Of a stretch of 30,477 bases of DNA, positions 6,987 to 15,254 are shown piece by piece. Made by a program: the position numbers and the translations under genes. The stretch comes from a virus. Where the stretch lies: positions 1 through 30,477 of IMG/VR virus record IMGVR_UViG_3300019752_000016, one strand, 5' to 3'. The notes below the pieces were generated by a model. That model had not been told where the DNA came from. It was given only the letters and a program-made list of their open reading frames with translations, and did no database searches. The stretch's first letter is position 1. Every line of letters starts with the position of its first letter.

Positions 6987-8231
6987 ATGCCTAATTCGTT
7001 TTCTAAAGATAAAATGGCTACCCTCTTTGAGGAAACAGCCGAAACAACCTCGCTTAACTTGTCACTATCTAAGTCGTTAGACACTTACGACATGGATATG
7101 GACGCAGACAAAGGCCGAACTTCTGACTCTAACGGTGCTGATACCGTATGGATTCCACAAGAAACGCGCTTTACTGTAACTGATGGCTTCGCCTCAACTG
7201 CTGGCAATGAACAGGATATTGTTGACCGTAACATTCCTGTGCGCCGCAATAAAGCTAAGCATATCTTTACCCGTATCGGCACTAAAGACTTGCGCGACCC
7301 AATGCGTTTAGAGCGTGCTAAAAAAGGTATGGCCAAAGATATTGCCATTGCAGTAGATACCGCAGCCTATGAGACTATGCGCAACCGCGCAAACATGACT
7401 CTATCTCTAACTGGTGATTTCTCTTACGATGATGCTATTCTGGCTGAAAGTAAGATGTTAAACGCTGGCTTAGGTCGTTATGACAAAAAGCTGTGCCTAT
7501 CTATCCCGCATTACAATAAAGTGGCTAAAGACCTACAAACTGCCTCGCGCGATGTATTGGTTAGCGATGCCCTTACCCGTGCTAAAGTTCCAAACCTTTC
7601 AACGTTTGAGACTATGCGCGCAGAGTACATCAATAACCTAGCTGCAAACGGTACTACTGGCCTAACCATTAACGGCAACCAGTCGCACACTGTTTCAACC
7701 TATGATGCGTCTGACGAGTTCTATTTGGATAACCGCCAAATGACTCTAGCAATCACTGGCGCAACTGCTGCGAACATGCCTGCTGGCACTAAGTTCACTA
7801 TTGCGGGTGTTAATGCTCTTAACCCTGAGTCTAAAACTGACACAGGCGAGCTTCAAACATTCACAGTAGTAAATGCTGTAGATGCTGCCCCAGTTATTTC
7901 ACCTGCTATTGTTATTGATGGCCCTTATGCAAACTGTACAGCTCAGGCTGCCACTGGTGTTGCCGTGACTATCATTAACATTGCGAATAACGCTGCATCA
8001 TTGTTCTATACTCCAGAATCTACGTTTATCGTTCCGGGTATTTTACCTGTTGCGGCAGAGGCTGGCGGTGTTAATACCTTCAATGGCGTGACTGATAATG
8101 GCATTCCAATGCGCATGACTATGTGGTGGGATCCTCATGCAGAAGCACTAAACATTAAGACTGTTATCTACTTTGATATCGCGGTTGTTCATCCTGAGCA
8201 AGTTGGTGTCATCTTAGACGTACAAGTCTAA
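6987..8231 (+). CDS. major capsid protein (P22 coat family)
   Basis: 414 residues, against 430 for P22 gp5, forming the HK97-fold capsid lattice. Features of the P22 coat family include the N-terminal helix (MATLFEETAETTSLNLSL), the DTVWIPQETRFTV region, and an inserted beta-rich domain between about 215 and 330 that corresponds to the P22 I-domain (TTGLTINGNQSHTVSTYDA onward). AAGGA lies 9 nt upstream of ATG. The gene ends at a strong terminator, which fits a highly expressed structural gene. Confidence 0.95.
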   Translation: MPNSFSKDKMATLFEETAETTSLNLSLSKSLDTYDMDMDADKGRTSDSNGADTVWIPQETRFTVTDGFASTAGNEQDIVDRNIPVRRNKAKHIFTRIGTKDLRDPMRLERAKKGMAKDIAIAVDTAAYETMRNRANMTLSLTGDFSYDDAILAESKMLNAGLGRYDKKLCLSIPHYNKVAKDLQTASRDVLVSDALTRAKVPNLSTFETMRAEYINNLAANGTTGLTINGNQSHTVSTYDASDEFYLDNRQMTLAITGATAANMPAGTKFTIAGVNALNPESKTDTGELQTFTVVNAVDAAPVISPAIVIDGPYANCTAQAATGVAVTIINIANNAASLFYTPESTFIVPGILPVAAEAGGVNTFNGVTDNGIPMRMTMWWDPHAEALNIKTVIYFDIAVVHPEQVGVILDVQV

Positions 8232-8237
8232 TCTTAC

Positions 8238-8262
8238 GGGGGCTTAACGGCCCCCTTTTTTT
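8238..8262 (+). terminator. strong rho-independent terminator after coat
   Basis: GGGGGC (8238-8243), loop TTAACG and GCCCCC (8250-8255), followed by seven Ts. A classical intrinsic terminator directly after the coat gene. Partial termination here would make coat transcripts more abundant than those for the tail genes. Confidence 0.92.
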
Positions 8263-8281
8263 AAACTATTAAGGGGTTAAT

Positions 8282-8581
8282 ATGTTTCACGTATTTAAAC
8301 AAGGCGGCGGCTGGAAGGATTCGGATGGTTTTGAATACACCATTAAAGCAATCAATCCATCAGACCGTGTAAAATTCCTAGAAGATGGTTGGTATACCTC
8401 ATTAGAGAATGCCAAAGCTATTCAGCTAGATGAATCAGATTATGGCGTAGATGGCGGTGAATATGAGCGCGAACTACGTGATAAAATCAAAGCATTAGGT
8501 GGTAAGCCTGCTGGCCGTTCCAGTATTGAGCGATTAGAACAGCAACTTGCAGGCCTAGAATCAAAAGAAGGTCAGGAATAA
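8282..8581 (+). CDS. head protein with HeH/LEM-like C-terminus
   Basis: 99 residues. The C-terminal 35 residues (RELRDKIKALGGKPAGRSSIERL) have the helix-extended loop-helix pattern of HeH/LEM/SAP-like small domains, often found in small proteins encoded between coat and head-completion genes. The N-terminal part (FKQGGGWKDSDGFEYTIKAI) is unassigned. It lies between coat and gp4-like genes with good spacing. Likely a minor virion or assembly protein, by position. Confidence 0.7.
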   Translation: MFHVFKQGGGWKDSDGFEYTIKAINPSDRVKFLEDGWYTSLENAKAIQLDESDYGVDGGEYERELRDKIKALGGKPAGRSSIERLEQQLAGLESKEGQE

Positions 8582-8583
8582 TA

Positions 8584-9054
8584 ATGGCAACCAAAGGCAG
8601 GATTGCAGAGCGCGCTCTGGATAGCTTAGGAATTGGCGGCAACTACGAATCAGATATGATTGTACGCGCCATTGATAACCTAGATGAAATGATGCTTTCT
8701 TGGGAGCAAGATGGCGTTATTCTTGGGTATGTTCATACCGATGAAACAGCCAGCCCTAGTGATGAATCAGGTATCCCAGACTATTCACGTCAAGCTGTTA
8801 TTCTTAATCTTGCCTGCCAATTAGGTATGGTGCTCAAGCTTCCAATTGATCAATCAATGATGGCGCGAGCATCTAACGCTTATAAAAACCTAATACCAAT
8901 TGCACCACCTTCAATGGCTGCCAATCCTTATATGCCACTTGGCCAAGGGAATAATATTTATTATGAGCAGCCAGCTTTTCAGTCACAGGGCGACACGGTT
9001 TTAACTAACAATCAGGACACGCCTTTACTGGCTGACATTGGTGACGAAGCATGA
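8584..9054 (+). CDS. head-to-tail adaptor (P22 gp4-like)
   Basis: 156 residues, against 166 for P22 gp4. The N-terminus ATKGRIAERALDSLGIGG and the conserved LDEMMLSWEQDGVILGY followed by LNLACQLGMVL match the P22 tail accessory factor gp4 family, which binds below the portal and starts the tail machine. Its ATG is 2 nt after the previous stop. Its own stop overlaps the next start by 4 nt (ATGA). Confidence 0.9.
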   Translation: MATKGRIAERALDSLGIGGNYESDMIVRAIDNLDEMMLSWEQDGVILGYVHTDETASPSDESGIPDYSRQAVILNLACQLGMVLKLPIDQSMMARASNAYKNLIPIAPPSMAANPYMPLGQGNNIYYEQPAFQSQGDTVLTNNQDTPLLADIGDEA

Positions 9055-10502
9055 CAGGCATTAGGCTTGGCGGACTAACAACTCAAGATACAATTGATGA
9101 TACCGCGTTAATCCCCATTACAAACAAAGACAAAGTTACTCGGAATATAAGCTTTTCAGACTTTAAGCTTGGCCTTACAAAGGGCGGGGTTTCCGGTCAA
9201 ATTAACTTAGACCCCTCCTCGCCTATCACTTTATTAAATATCTCTAACGATAATATTAATTTTGCTACTATCTCAAATGGCCAAATGGTGCTTGATGTTT
9301 CTAAGCTACCAACCAATCAGGCATTAACATCAATTAAGTATGTGCGCGATAAGTCAGATTTGACGGGCGCATTAAGTAGCAGTGTTGTTTATATTATAGA
9401 CGGCTCTATTGATATGGGCACAGCGTCAATTACTGTACCTGCTGGCGGTTTGAATTTAGCGGGATATTCTTTTGATGTATCAGGCCTATATTCAAGTGCT
9501 GACAATTATACAATGTTTGTAAGCCCAGCGGGTGGTAGTGGCAACTTCTTAGGGCAGGATTACTTTATACAAGTAAATGGTGCTAATTCTAAGGTTTATG
9601 ATATTGTTGATTCTGATTTTAGTCACGCTTTCGAGTTTGAGCGGATTAATTACAATAACTGCACAAGTCTAGGCACTATTAAAAACTATAGGCAAGGGCT
9701 TGAGGGTGGAACTGGTCGATTTGGCGGCACCCCAGAGCTAACACTTGCGGGTAGCTGGCTTGGTGGTTATCGAATCACAACAAGTATTGTTCGCGGCCTA
9801 GATAATGCTATGACAGGTACATTGTTTAAAGCTGGCACTGGCTTTCAGATGGCTAGTCGATTCTTAACCGATATTAACGCAGACTTACCCCCTGATTGCT
9901 CGCTTTGTGATTTTTCAGCCTCTAACTTCACACTACCTTCCACTATTCAAATTCAAGGCGCGATTGTAACAGGCGCTGCCAATGTAGGCCCAACTCCAAA
10001 CCTTACAGCTGGTGAATTAGAGTGTGACTGGCGAAATAATATAGGCGTAGATAACACCTATGTAGGCGGCAGCACTAAAGTAACGACCGCAACCCTAACC
10101 CCTATTGCTGCAATCAATACCTATTATGATGTACTTGGAACTTTTACAGCTTCCGAGCTGCAACACTTTGATGCACCAGCAAGCGGGCAGCTTAGGCACT
10201 TAGGTGCAAACCCAATTAACTATAAAGTTAATCTATTCTTTAGCGTTGCTGGGACTGCTGACAATCTAATAAGCTTAAAGGTGGTAAAATGGGATGACTC
10301 TGCATCAGGCTTTGTTGATGTAGTAGCTCAGCAGAAGCCAGTGCTAAACCTAACAGGCGGTACGGATGTAGCGTTCTTCAATGTAATTAAGAGCGTTCAA
10401 TTAGATCAAAATGATTATATTAAAATCCAAGTGGCGAATAATTCAGGCACAGCAGATGTAACCGTTCAGCTTGAGTCATTCTATGAGATAACAGAGAGGT
10501 GA
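9051..10502 (+). CDS. virion fibre/adhesin-like structural protein
   Basis: 483 residues. The start (LGGLTTQDTIDDTALIPITN, then VTRNISFSDF) is a typical short particle-binding segment of phage fibre and spike proteins. The middle is Gly/Ser/Thr-rich and probably beta-structured, and the last 130 residues (from about YDVLGTFTASELQHF) look like a jelly-roll knob. No enzyme motif is seen. It is coupled to the gp4-like gene by ATGA. P22 has no gene of this kind here, so this is an inserted fibre cassette. Function as head or neck decoration or receptor-binding fibre is inference. Confidence 0.65.
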   Translation: MTGIRLGGLTTQDTIDDTALIPITNKDKVTRNISFSDFKLGLTKGGVSGQINLDPSSPITLLNISNDNINFATISNGQMVLDVSKLPTNQALTSIKYVRDKSDLTGALSSSVVYIIDGSIDMGTASITVPAGGLNLAGYSFDVSGLYSSADNYTMFVSPAGGSGNFLGQDYFIQVNGANSKVYDIVDSDFSHAFEFERINYNNCTSLGTIKNYRQGLEGGTGRFGGTPELTLAGSWLGGYRITTSIVRGLDNAMTGTLFKAGTGFQMASRFLTDINADLPPDCSLCDFSASNFTLPSTIQIQGAIVTGAANVGPTPNLTAGELECDWRNNIGVDNTYVGGSTKVTTATLTPIAAINTYYDVLGTFTASELQHFDAPASGQLRHLGANPINYKVNLFFSVAGTADNLISLKVVKWDDSASGFVDVVAQQKPVLNLTGGTDVAFFNVIKSVQLDQNDYIKIQVANNSGTADVTVQLESFYEITER

Positions 10503-10506
10503 TACT

Positions 10507-10830
10507 ATGGCTAGCTACTCAATACCCATTCAGGACGGGACTTATGACACAGAATCAGGTGATGTAAGTCAAATAGGCCAGTTAAATACTGGTTTTGGTC
10601 ATCAAATGTCGATTAAGTTAGCTAGCGGGTCATCTATATCAGCAGGAAGTTTGCAGATATTCTGCAAGGGTAAAGGCTCAGATGCTTATGAAGAAATACC
10701 AGACTCACCAATTGATCTAACAGCAATTGTCACACCTATGTTTGAATTTCATAGTGATGCGTATAGATTTGTTATCAGTGGCTCAACTGGTAGCGGAAGA
10801 ATACTAATAACTGACTTAGAGGTTTCTTAA
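10507..10830 (+). CDS. hypothetical structural protein, beta-rich
   Basis: 107 residues with alternating hydrophobic/polar pattern of a small beta sandwich (HQMSIKLASGSSISAGSLQI, then YRFVISGSTGSGRILITDL). It has an excellent ribosome binding site (AGAGAGGTGA) and lies between two fibre-like genes, so it is probably a virion component. No family recognised. Confidence 0.6.
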   Translation: MASYSIPIQDGTYDTESGDVSQIGQLNTGFGHQMSIKLASGSSISAGSLQIFCKGKGSDAYEEIPDSPIDLTAIVTPMFEFHSDAYRFVISGSTGSGRILITDLEVS

Positions 10831-10831
10831 T

Positions 10832-11797
10832 ATGTCAGGGCCTAGACCGATACGACCAACCTCAGGCGGCGGCGCTGGATTAACCCCATCACAGGAGGGT
10901 AATCTTAATGCCAATACAGCTGCAAGGCATACTCATGCCAACAAAGCCACACTAGACGCTACAGAGGAGGCTTTTACTACCTCAATACTAAATAACATCA
11001 ATCAAAAGGTTGATTCTGATGGGTTAAAGCAGCTATCAACTGAAGACTACACGACCGCAGAAAAAAACAAGCTTGGAAATATAACAGACAGCTTCAAAGG
11101 TTTCTTTGCTGATTCAACCGCTAGGGACGCAGCCATAATAACACCTGCAAGCGGCTTTTATGTTATTCAAGATGATACAGACAGCGTTTGGTTTTACGAT
11201 GGTGCGGCGTGGGTCAATACTGGCAATACATCAACAGGTGATATGTTAAAAGCTGTGTATGACCCGACAAGTGTTAGTGCTGATGCTTTCTCTATGGGAA
11301 GCATGGTTGAGACAGCTTCAGAGAAGGTTTTTACCTTAGCAGAGAGGACTAAGCTAGCAGGATTAATACCCATAGATCAACCAACAATTGACAGAATACC
11401 AGCTCAAGAGGTGGTGATTGGAACTGGGGCTACAGAGATTCCGACCAATGGAGATCTACCTGTGTTTGGTACGGCAGCCACTAAAGATACTGGCCTAGCT
11501 AGCGGGCAACTTCCAACCGCTGACCAGCTCAATATGGTTGGCGAGACTATTAATTACACTGGGGCGAATTATCAGCCATCCACGGCTTTAGGCATTGGCG
11601 TTGTTAGATTAATGAAAAATGTATCTGGTTCGCCTTTGGCTCAGGGACAAAGTGTAAGTGCAAGCTCCCTAAATAGAATATACTTTAACTCTTCCGGAAC
11701 GTTGATTGCAACTGCTTCAGGAATGATAGGCACATGGGTGGCTGTAACTGGTGGCGTTGCAGTAAATGACACTGCTGAATTCCTGAGGATTGCATAA
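10832..11797 (+). CDS. phage fibre protein with AEKNKL-type repeats
   Basis: 321 residues. It contains short repeats known from phage fibre shafts: HTHANKATLD, YTTAEKNKLGNI and FTLAERTKLAGL. It also has a GDMLKAVYDPTSVSADAF segment like the YD-type linkers of head and tail fibres. The N-terminus is Pro/Gly-rich (GPRPIRPTSGGGAGLTPSQE). The C-terminal part is Gly/Ser-rich and likely beta-structured. One-nt overlap with the following small gene (TAATG). Attachment site (head or tail) cannot be told. Confidence 0.7.
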   Translation: MSGPRPIRPTSGGGAGLTPSQEGNLNANTAARHTHANKATLDATEEAFTTSILNNINQKVDSDGLKQLSTEDYTTAEKNKLGNITDSFKGFFADSTARDAAIITPASGFYVIQDDTDSVWFYDGAAWVNTGNTSTGDMLKAVYDPTSVSADAFSMGSMVETASEKVFTLAERTKLAGLIPIDQPTIDRIPAQEVVIGTGATEIPTNGDLPVFGTAATKDTGLASGQLPTADQLNMVGETINYTGANYQPSTALGIGVVRLMKNVSGSPLAQGQSVSASSLNRIYFNSSGTLIATASGMIGTWVAVTGGVAVNDTAEFLRIA

Positions 11798-12135
11798 TGA
11801 AATATAAAAACGCAAAAGAGAATCCCAACGGGTCAATTGATTGCTTAGTACTGGTCGGTAATGAATGGGTTCCACATACACAAGACCCTGCTTTTGAGTA
11901 CAAGCCAATAGAAGATTTAGGGGCTGACGACTGGCCTGAGGTCAAGCCATGCGATAAAGCAGAAAAAGACGCGCATAAAGCGGCGCAAGCGCGTGCTTCG
12001 GTTGTTGCGCAGTTATCAACTCTTGATCTTCCTTTATACACAATCGAGCGCGCATTAGCTGGCGATATTAAGGCTCAGAAGAAGATAGCACATAACGAGA
12101 TAGAAAAGCAGAAGCTTCGAGAGTTGTTAAAATAA
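11797..12135 (+). CDS. fibre-associated protein, possible assembly chaperone
   Basis: 112 residues. The N-terminal half (IDCLVLVGNEWVPHTQDP) and charged helical C-terminal half (AEKDAHKAAQARASVVAQL) have the general layout of tail fibre assembly chaperones, which usually lie just downstream of the fibre they fold. It overlaps its neighbours on both sides by one base (TAATG). Similarity is weak, so the role is tentative. Confidence 0.55.
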   Translation: MKYKNAKENPNGSIDCLVLVGNEWVPHTQDPAFEYKPIEDLGADDWPEVKPCDKAEKDAHKAAQARASVVAQLSTLDLPLYTIERALAGDIKAQKKIAHNEIEKQKLRELLK

Positions 12136-12248
12136 TGGCTGTCATACTTAGCACTCTAGAATGGGTAGCAATCGCGCTGTCCGTTCTGATTTTAGCTTTA
12201 ATTTTGTTCAAATATAAACAGGTGTTATTATATGCAAAACCATCATAA
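12135..12248 (+). CDS. 37-residue single-span membrane protein
   Basis: A small ORF starting in a TAATG overlap with the previous stop. The translation is hydrophobic from residues 10 to 25 (WVAIALSVLILALILF), then basic and short (KYKQVLLYAKPS). The tight coupling and clean membrane segment argue that it is real. It lies before the gp10-like gene, 9 nt upstream. No family recognised; small membrane proteins in such positions may aid lysis or ejection, but that is inference. Confidence 0.55.
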   Translation: MAVILSTLEWVAIALSVLILALILFKYKQVLLYAKPS

Positions 12249-12257
12249 GTTTGAATT

Positions 12258-13838
12258 ATGCAAGAACTACCATTAAACGGCTTCTATAGTAGCGAAAGCC
12301 GCAAATTAACAGATAGACGCTGTATAAATTGGGTGCCTACACTTTCTGATAATGGCTCGCTATCCGCTTTCTCTCTTATGCCAAGCTCAGGCATTGAATA
12401 CCTAGATAATGTCGGGCTTGTATGGAATTCAGAGTATGGGGATGGCAAGGTTACTGGCCAAGTAGGAGCGTTTAATGGCTTCAACTCGCTAACGCAATTT
12501 CATGTTGGGGTTCGTATAGTTGGCTATAGCGGCACTGTGTCGCTAACAAAGACACTACCTCAAACCCCAGACGCTGGCGGCTCTTTGTTTGCTGCATCAA
12601 GCAGATATTCACGCTTTGCATCAAACGGTTCGAAGTTGGTATCGGTAGCGCCAAGCTCTTACAATAATTCACGTGATAGGGTTTATGAGTACAATAACAC
12701 TTTAGATCCTACAGCGGTCAATATTGCCTTAATACTTGGGACAAACACGGCGAATATAGTAGACGTTGCATTTCTTGGTGCTCGCTTTCTTTATCTTTGC
12801 GCACAAAAATCATCAAACCCAGCATTAAACTTTAATCGAGTTCATTATTCAGCACTTGGCGCGGTTGAGCCTGATCTTTTAGATTTCTTCACACCGCAAG
12901 GTAATGACGAGCAATTGAAAGGCTTGGAAGTTCTAAACGACCGCTTGTATTTGTTTGCCGAGACTCAAACCTTTATATATCGAGTCACGGAAAGCACAGA
13001 CATTCCCTATCAAATTGTTGGCACCATGGAATACGGCCTAGATGGTACACTGAGCGCACCGCAAGCCAAATGTAAGTACAAGGGAACAATTGCATTTTAC
13101 GGCCGACAAAAGAATGGCCCCACAAGGATTTATCTGTTATCTGGCTCTGGCGCTCAAGCTATATCTACTAAAAATATAGATAGAATCATCGCCCAAGAGA
13201 CACAAAATATTAGGTTGTTTGCGTTTACTGAAAAAGGTCGTGAATTCTTATGTGTTCGCTCAGATACAGTGTGCTTTGTTTTCGAGTCAGAGACGGGAAT
13301 ATGGCACGAGCGTAAAACATACCCTGAAAACTCTTGGCAGTTTGTAGGCGCAACCGAGAATACCAGCGGCACAGGTTCGGTTATGATTGGCGCAGAGTTT
13401 AAAGAAACTTCAATTGGTCGTTTGTTTACTGGTAGTGGTGCTCACAATCCAGTGCTAGGAACCGAAGTGGCATCGCCAAACAATGAATCGAATGAATCAG
13501 GTATAGTTAACCGTGAGATGATCAGCTCACCATTCAATGGCAAGAATGACAAGATTATACTTGCTGAATTACAACCTCAGTGTGAGGTAGATTTTTCAAT
13601 GCCAGATTCTGGTTGGTCTAAACCTGAAATTAATATCAGCGTTTCATATGACTTTGGCAATACGTTTGAAAAAGAGCGTAGCTTGAACATTGGGTCTATT
13701 GGTGACTACAAGGCAACGACTAGGTTTTTCAACTTTGGCTACGTAACTCAGGCATTTACTGTAAAACTTCGCGCAATGAATCCTTACCCTACACGAGTGC
13801 TAACCTTATTGGCTCGAACTGAAAAGGGTTACAGCTAA
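12258..13838 (+). CDS. packaged DNA stabilisation protein (P22 gp10-like)
   Basis: 526 residues, somewhat longer than P22 gp10 (472). The N-terminus LPLNGFYSSESRKLTDRRCINWVPT is characteristic of this tail accessory factor. The FLYLCAQKSS, YLFAETQTFIYRVTES and YGLDGTLSAPQAKCKYKGTIAFYG segments fit its WD-like beta-propeller. The protein forms the ring below gp4 that holds packaged DNA and receives the tailspikes. The next gene starts in its stop codon (TAATG). Confidence 0.9.
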   Translation: MQELPLNGFYSSESRKLTDRRCINWVPTLSDNGSLSAFSLMPSSGIEYLDNVGLVWNSEYGDGKVTGQVGAFNGFNSLTQFHVGVRIVGYSGTVSLTKTLPQTPDAGGSLFAASSRYSRFASNGSKLVSVAPSSYNNSRDRVYEYNNTLDPTAVNIALILGTNTANIVDVAFLGARFLYLCAQKSSNPALNFNRVHYSALGAVEPDLLDFFTPQGNDEQLKGLEVLNDRLYLFAETQTFIYRVTESTDIPYQIVGTMEYGLDGTLSAPQAKCKYKGTIAFYGRQKNGPTRIYLLSGSGAQAISTKNIDRIIAQETQNIRLFAFTEKGREFLCVRSDTVCFVFESETGIWHERKTYPENSWQFVGATENTSGTGSVMIGAEFKETSIGRLFTGSGAHNPVLGTEVASPNNESNESGIVNREMISSPFNGKNDKIILAELQPQCEVDFSMPDSGWSKPEINISVSYDFGNTFEKERSLNIGSIGDYKATTRFFNFGYVTQAFTVKLRAMNPYPTRVLTLLARTEKGYS

Positions 13839-14161
13839 TGCAGAATATTAAACAGACTGCTATCACTCAAACTCAGATTGGGCAGTTGGTATCAGGTGAG
13901 ACAAAACCTCAGGATTCTTGGTCATTTATATTCTGGCTAAAGGCGCTACAAGATGACAACCTAAAACTACCAAGCGTGTATAATATTGCAGATTGCAAGG
14001 TTGTTGGCGGGAATGCTACTTTCCCTCCACTGCCTACTGAAAAAATAGGATTGTTATTTTTAACATCCGGTACTTACGAGGCTGTTGTTATTGGCGGTTT
14101 AGATAAATGGAGGCGACTATATGACGGCACAACATTCGACCCAGCAGCAATTATCCCTTGA
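13838..14161 (+). CDS. hypothetical virion-region protein
   Basis: 107 residues, coupled by TAATG to the gp10-like gene. Sequence such as SWSFIFWLKALQDDNLKLP and EKIGLLFLTSGTYEAVVIGG suggests a mixed alpha/beta small protein. In P22 this place is taken by the tail needle gp26, but no long coiled coil is present here, so it is not a gp26 equivalent. It overlaps the next gene by 41 nt. Confidence 0.55.
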   Translation: MQNIKQTAITQTQIGQLVSGETKPQDSWSFIFWLKALQDDNLKLPSVYNIADCKVVGGNATFPPLPTEKIGLLFLTSGTYEAVVIGGLDKWRRLYDGTTFDPAAIIP

Positions 14162-14546
14162 TATACTTGAAGTTATTTTGGAGATGCACAAGGAAACAGT
14201 TTTTTCTAGGCTTAATCCTGATTTTGACAAAATGCTAAGAAGTATTGAAAGCATTATAGAGAACGGCTTTGTCTATTACGATGGCAAATGCTTATTTATG
14301 GGTAAGTTGTTCAAGCCTTGGTATAATGACGATATTCATGCGACCGATTTCATTACTTACACAAGAAAAGACTTTAGAGGGGAAGGGCTTGCTAAGCTTG
14401 CAATTTCTCAATTTATAGAATGGGCAAAAGAGAAAGGCGCTACAAGCATTAAAATATCTCAAAGCTCAGGAATTAAAAACAAAGAATATAGCGCCATGGC
14501 TAAAAGCTTAAACCTTAAAAAGGTAGGAGAGATTTATAATGTGTGA
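14121..14546 (+). CDS. GNAT-like acetyltransferase
   Basis: 141 residues. The region YTRKDFRGEGLAKLAISQFIEW (RGEGLA at 86-91) matches the acetyl-CoA-binding motif A (R/Q-x-x-G-x-G/A) of GNAT enzymes, followed by the expected helix and strand (GATSIKI). Acetyl-CoA-dependent transfer to an unknown acceptor is the family role. GNAT-like genes occur in this position in several P22-like tail regions, perhaps as virion proteins. It overlaps the previous gene by 41 nt and the next by 8 nt. Acidic catalytic residue not assigned. Confidence 0.7.
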   Translation: MTAQHSTQQQLSLDILEVILEMHKETVFSRLNPDFDKMLRSIESIIENGFVYYDGKCLFMGKLFKPWYNDDIHATDFITYTRKDFRGEGLAKLAISQFIEWAKEKGATSIKISQSSGIKNKEYSAMAKSLNLKKVGEIYNV

Positions 14547-15246
14547 TGTTGAAGAGGAAATAGAAAATGCCGTTGGCAATACGGCTATCGGCACTATTAC
14601 AGAAGAGATTGGCACAAACATCTATGACGCTCAGAAAGATCCTGTATCTGATGCTTATGATGATTTGACTGGCAAGGATGAAGAGAAGGCACTTAAAGAG
14701 CAGATAGCCCAGCAAGAAGCCGCACAACTCGCCCAACTTGAATTTATGAAGGAGCAGTACGGCGATATTACAGAGGGCTTAAGGCCTTATCGTGAGGCTG
14801 GTGAAACCTTTCTGCCTAAGTTGCAGGAAATGCTAAGTCCAGAAGCCAGACAAAGCTTTATTTCTGACTACCTTCAAGGCAGTGAATACCAGCAACTACA
14901 AGACCAAGCAACACAGCAGCTTTTGCAGTCATCGGCAGCAACTGGGAATCTTGGTGCTAGCGGTACTCAAGATCGGCTAGCACGCCAGACTTTGCAAATG
15001 GGTAGCCAATTGGGTGGCAACGCTTACAACCAAGCATTAGGCAATCTAACCACTGGCACTAACTTAGGCTTGGGTACTTTTGGCACTCAGCTACAGGCTC
15101 AAGGTCAATTAAACCAAGGTATGCAACAAGGTCTTGGTAACTTGGCTCAACTTGGCATTGGTCGCGCTAGCATTGGTCAAGGCGGTTTAATGGCAGACCT
15201 AGCACCATTTATTCAAACTGGCGCGGCCATTTACGGCGCTTCTTAG
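14539..15246 (+). CDS. DNA ejection protein (P22 gp7-like)
   Basis: 235 residues, against 229 for P22 gp7. The central FMKEQYGDITEGLRPYREAGE motif is typical of gp7-like ejection proteins. The C-terminal half is rich in Gly, Ala, Gln and small repeats (AQGQLNQGMQQGLGNLAQLG), as expected for a protein packaged in the head and injected through the membrane. First of three consecutive ejection genes. ATG overlaps the previous gene by 8 nt. Confidence 0.85.
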   Translation: MCDVEEEIENAVGNTAIGTITEEIGTNIYDAQKDPVSDAYDDLTGKDEEKALKEQIAQQEAAQLAQLEFMKEQYGDITEGLRPYREAGETFLPKLQEMLSPEARQSFISDYLQGSEYQQLQDQATQQLLQSSAATGNLGASGTQDRLARQTLQMGSQLGGNAYNQALGNLTTGTNLGLGTFGTQLQAQGQLNQGMQQGLGNLAQLGIGRASIGQGGLMADLAPFIQTGAAIYGAS

Positions 15247-15254
15247 GAGTTATC

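Noticed and set aside
11685-12041. Leftward ORF of 118 codons opposite the fibre and chaperone-like genes
   Set aside because: Shadow of two tightly coupled rightward genes; Cys/Ser-rich composition typical of antisense frames.
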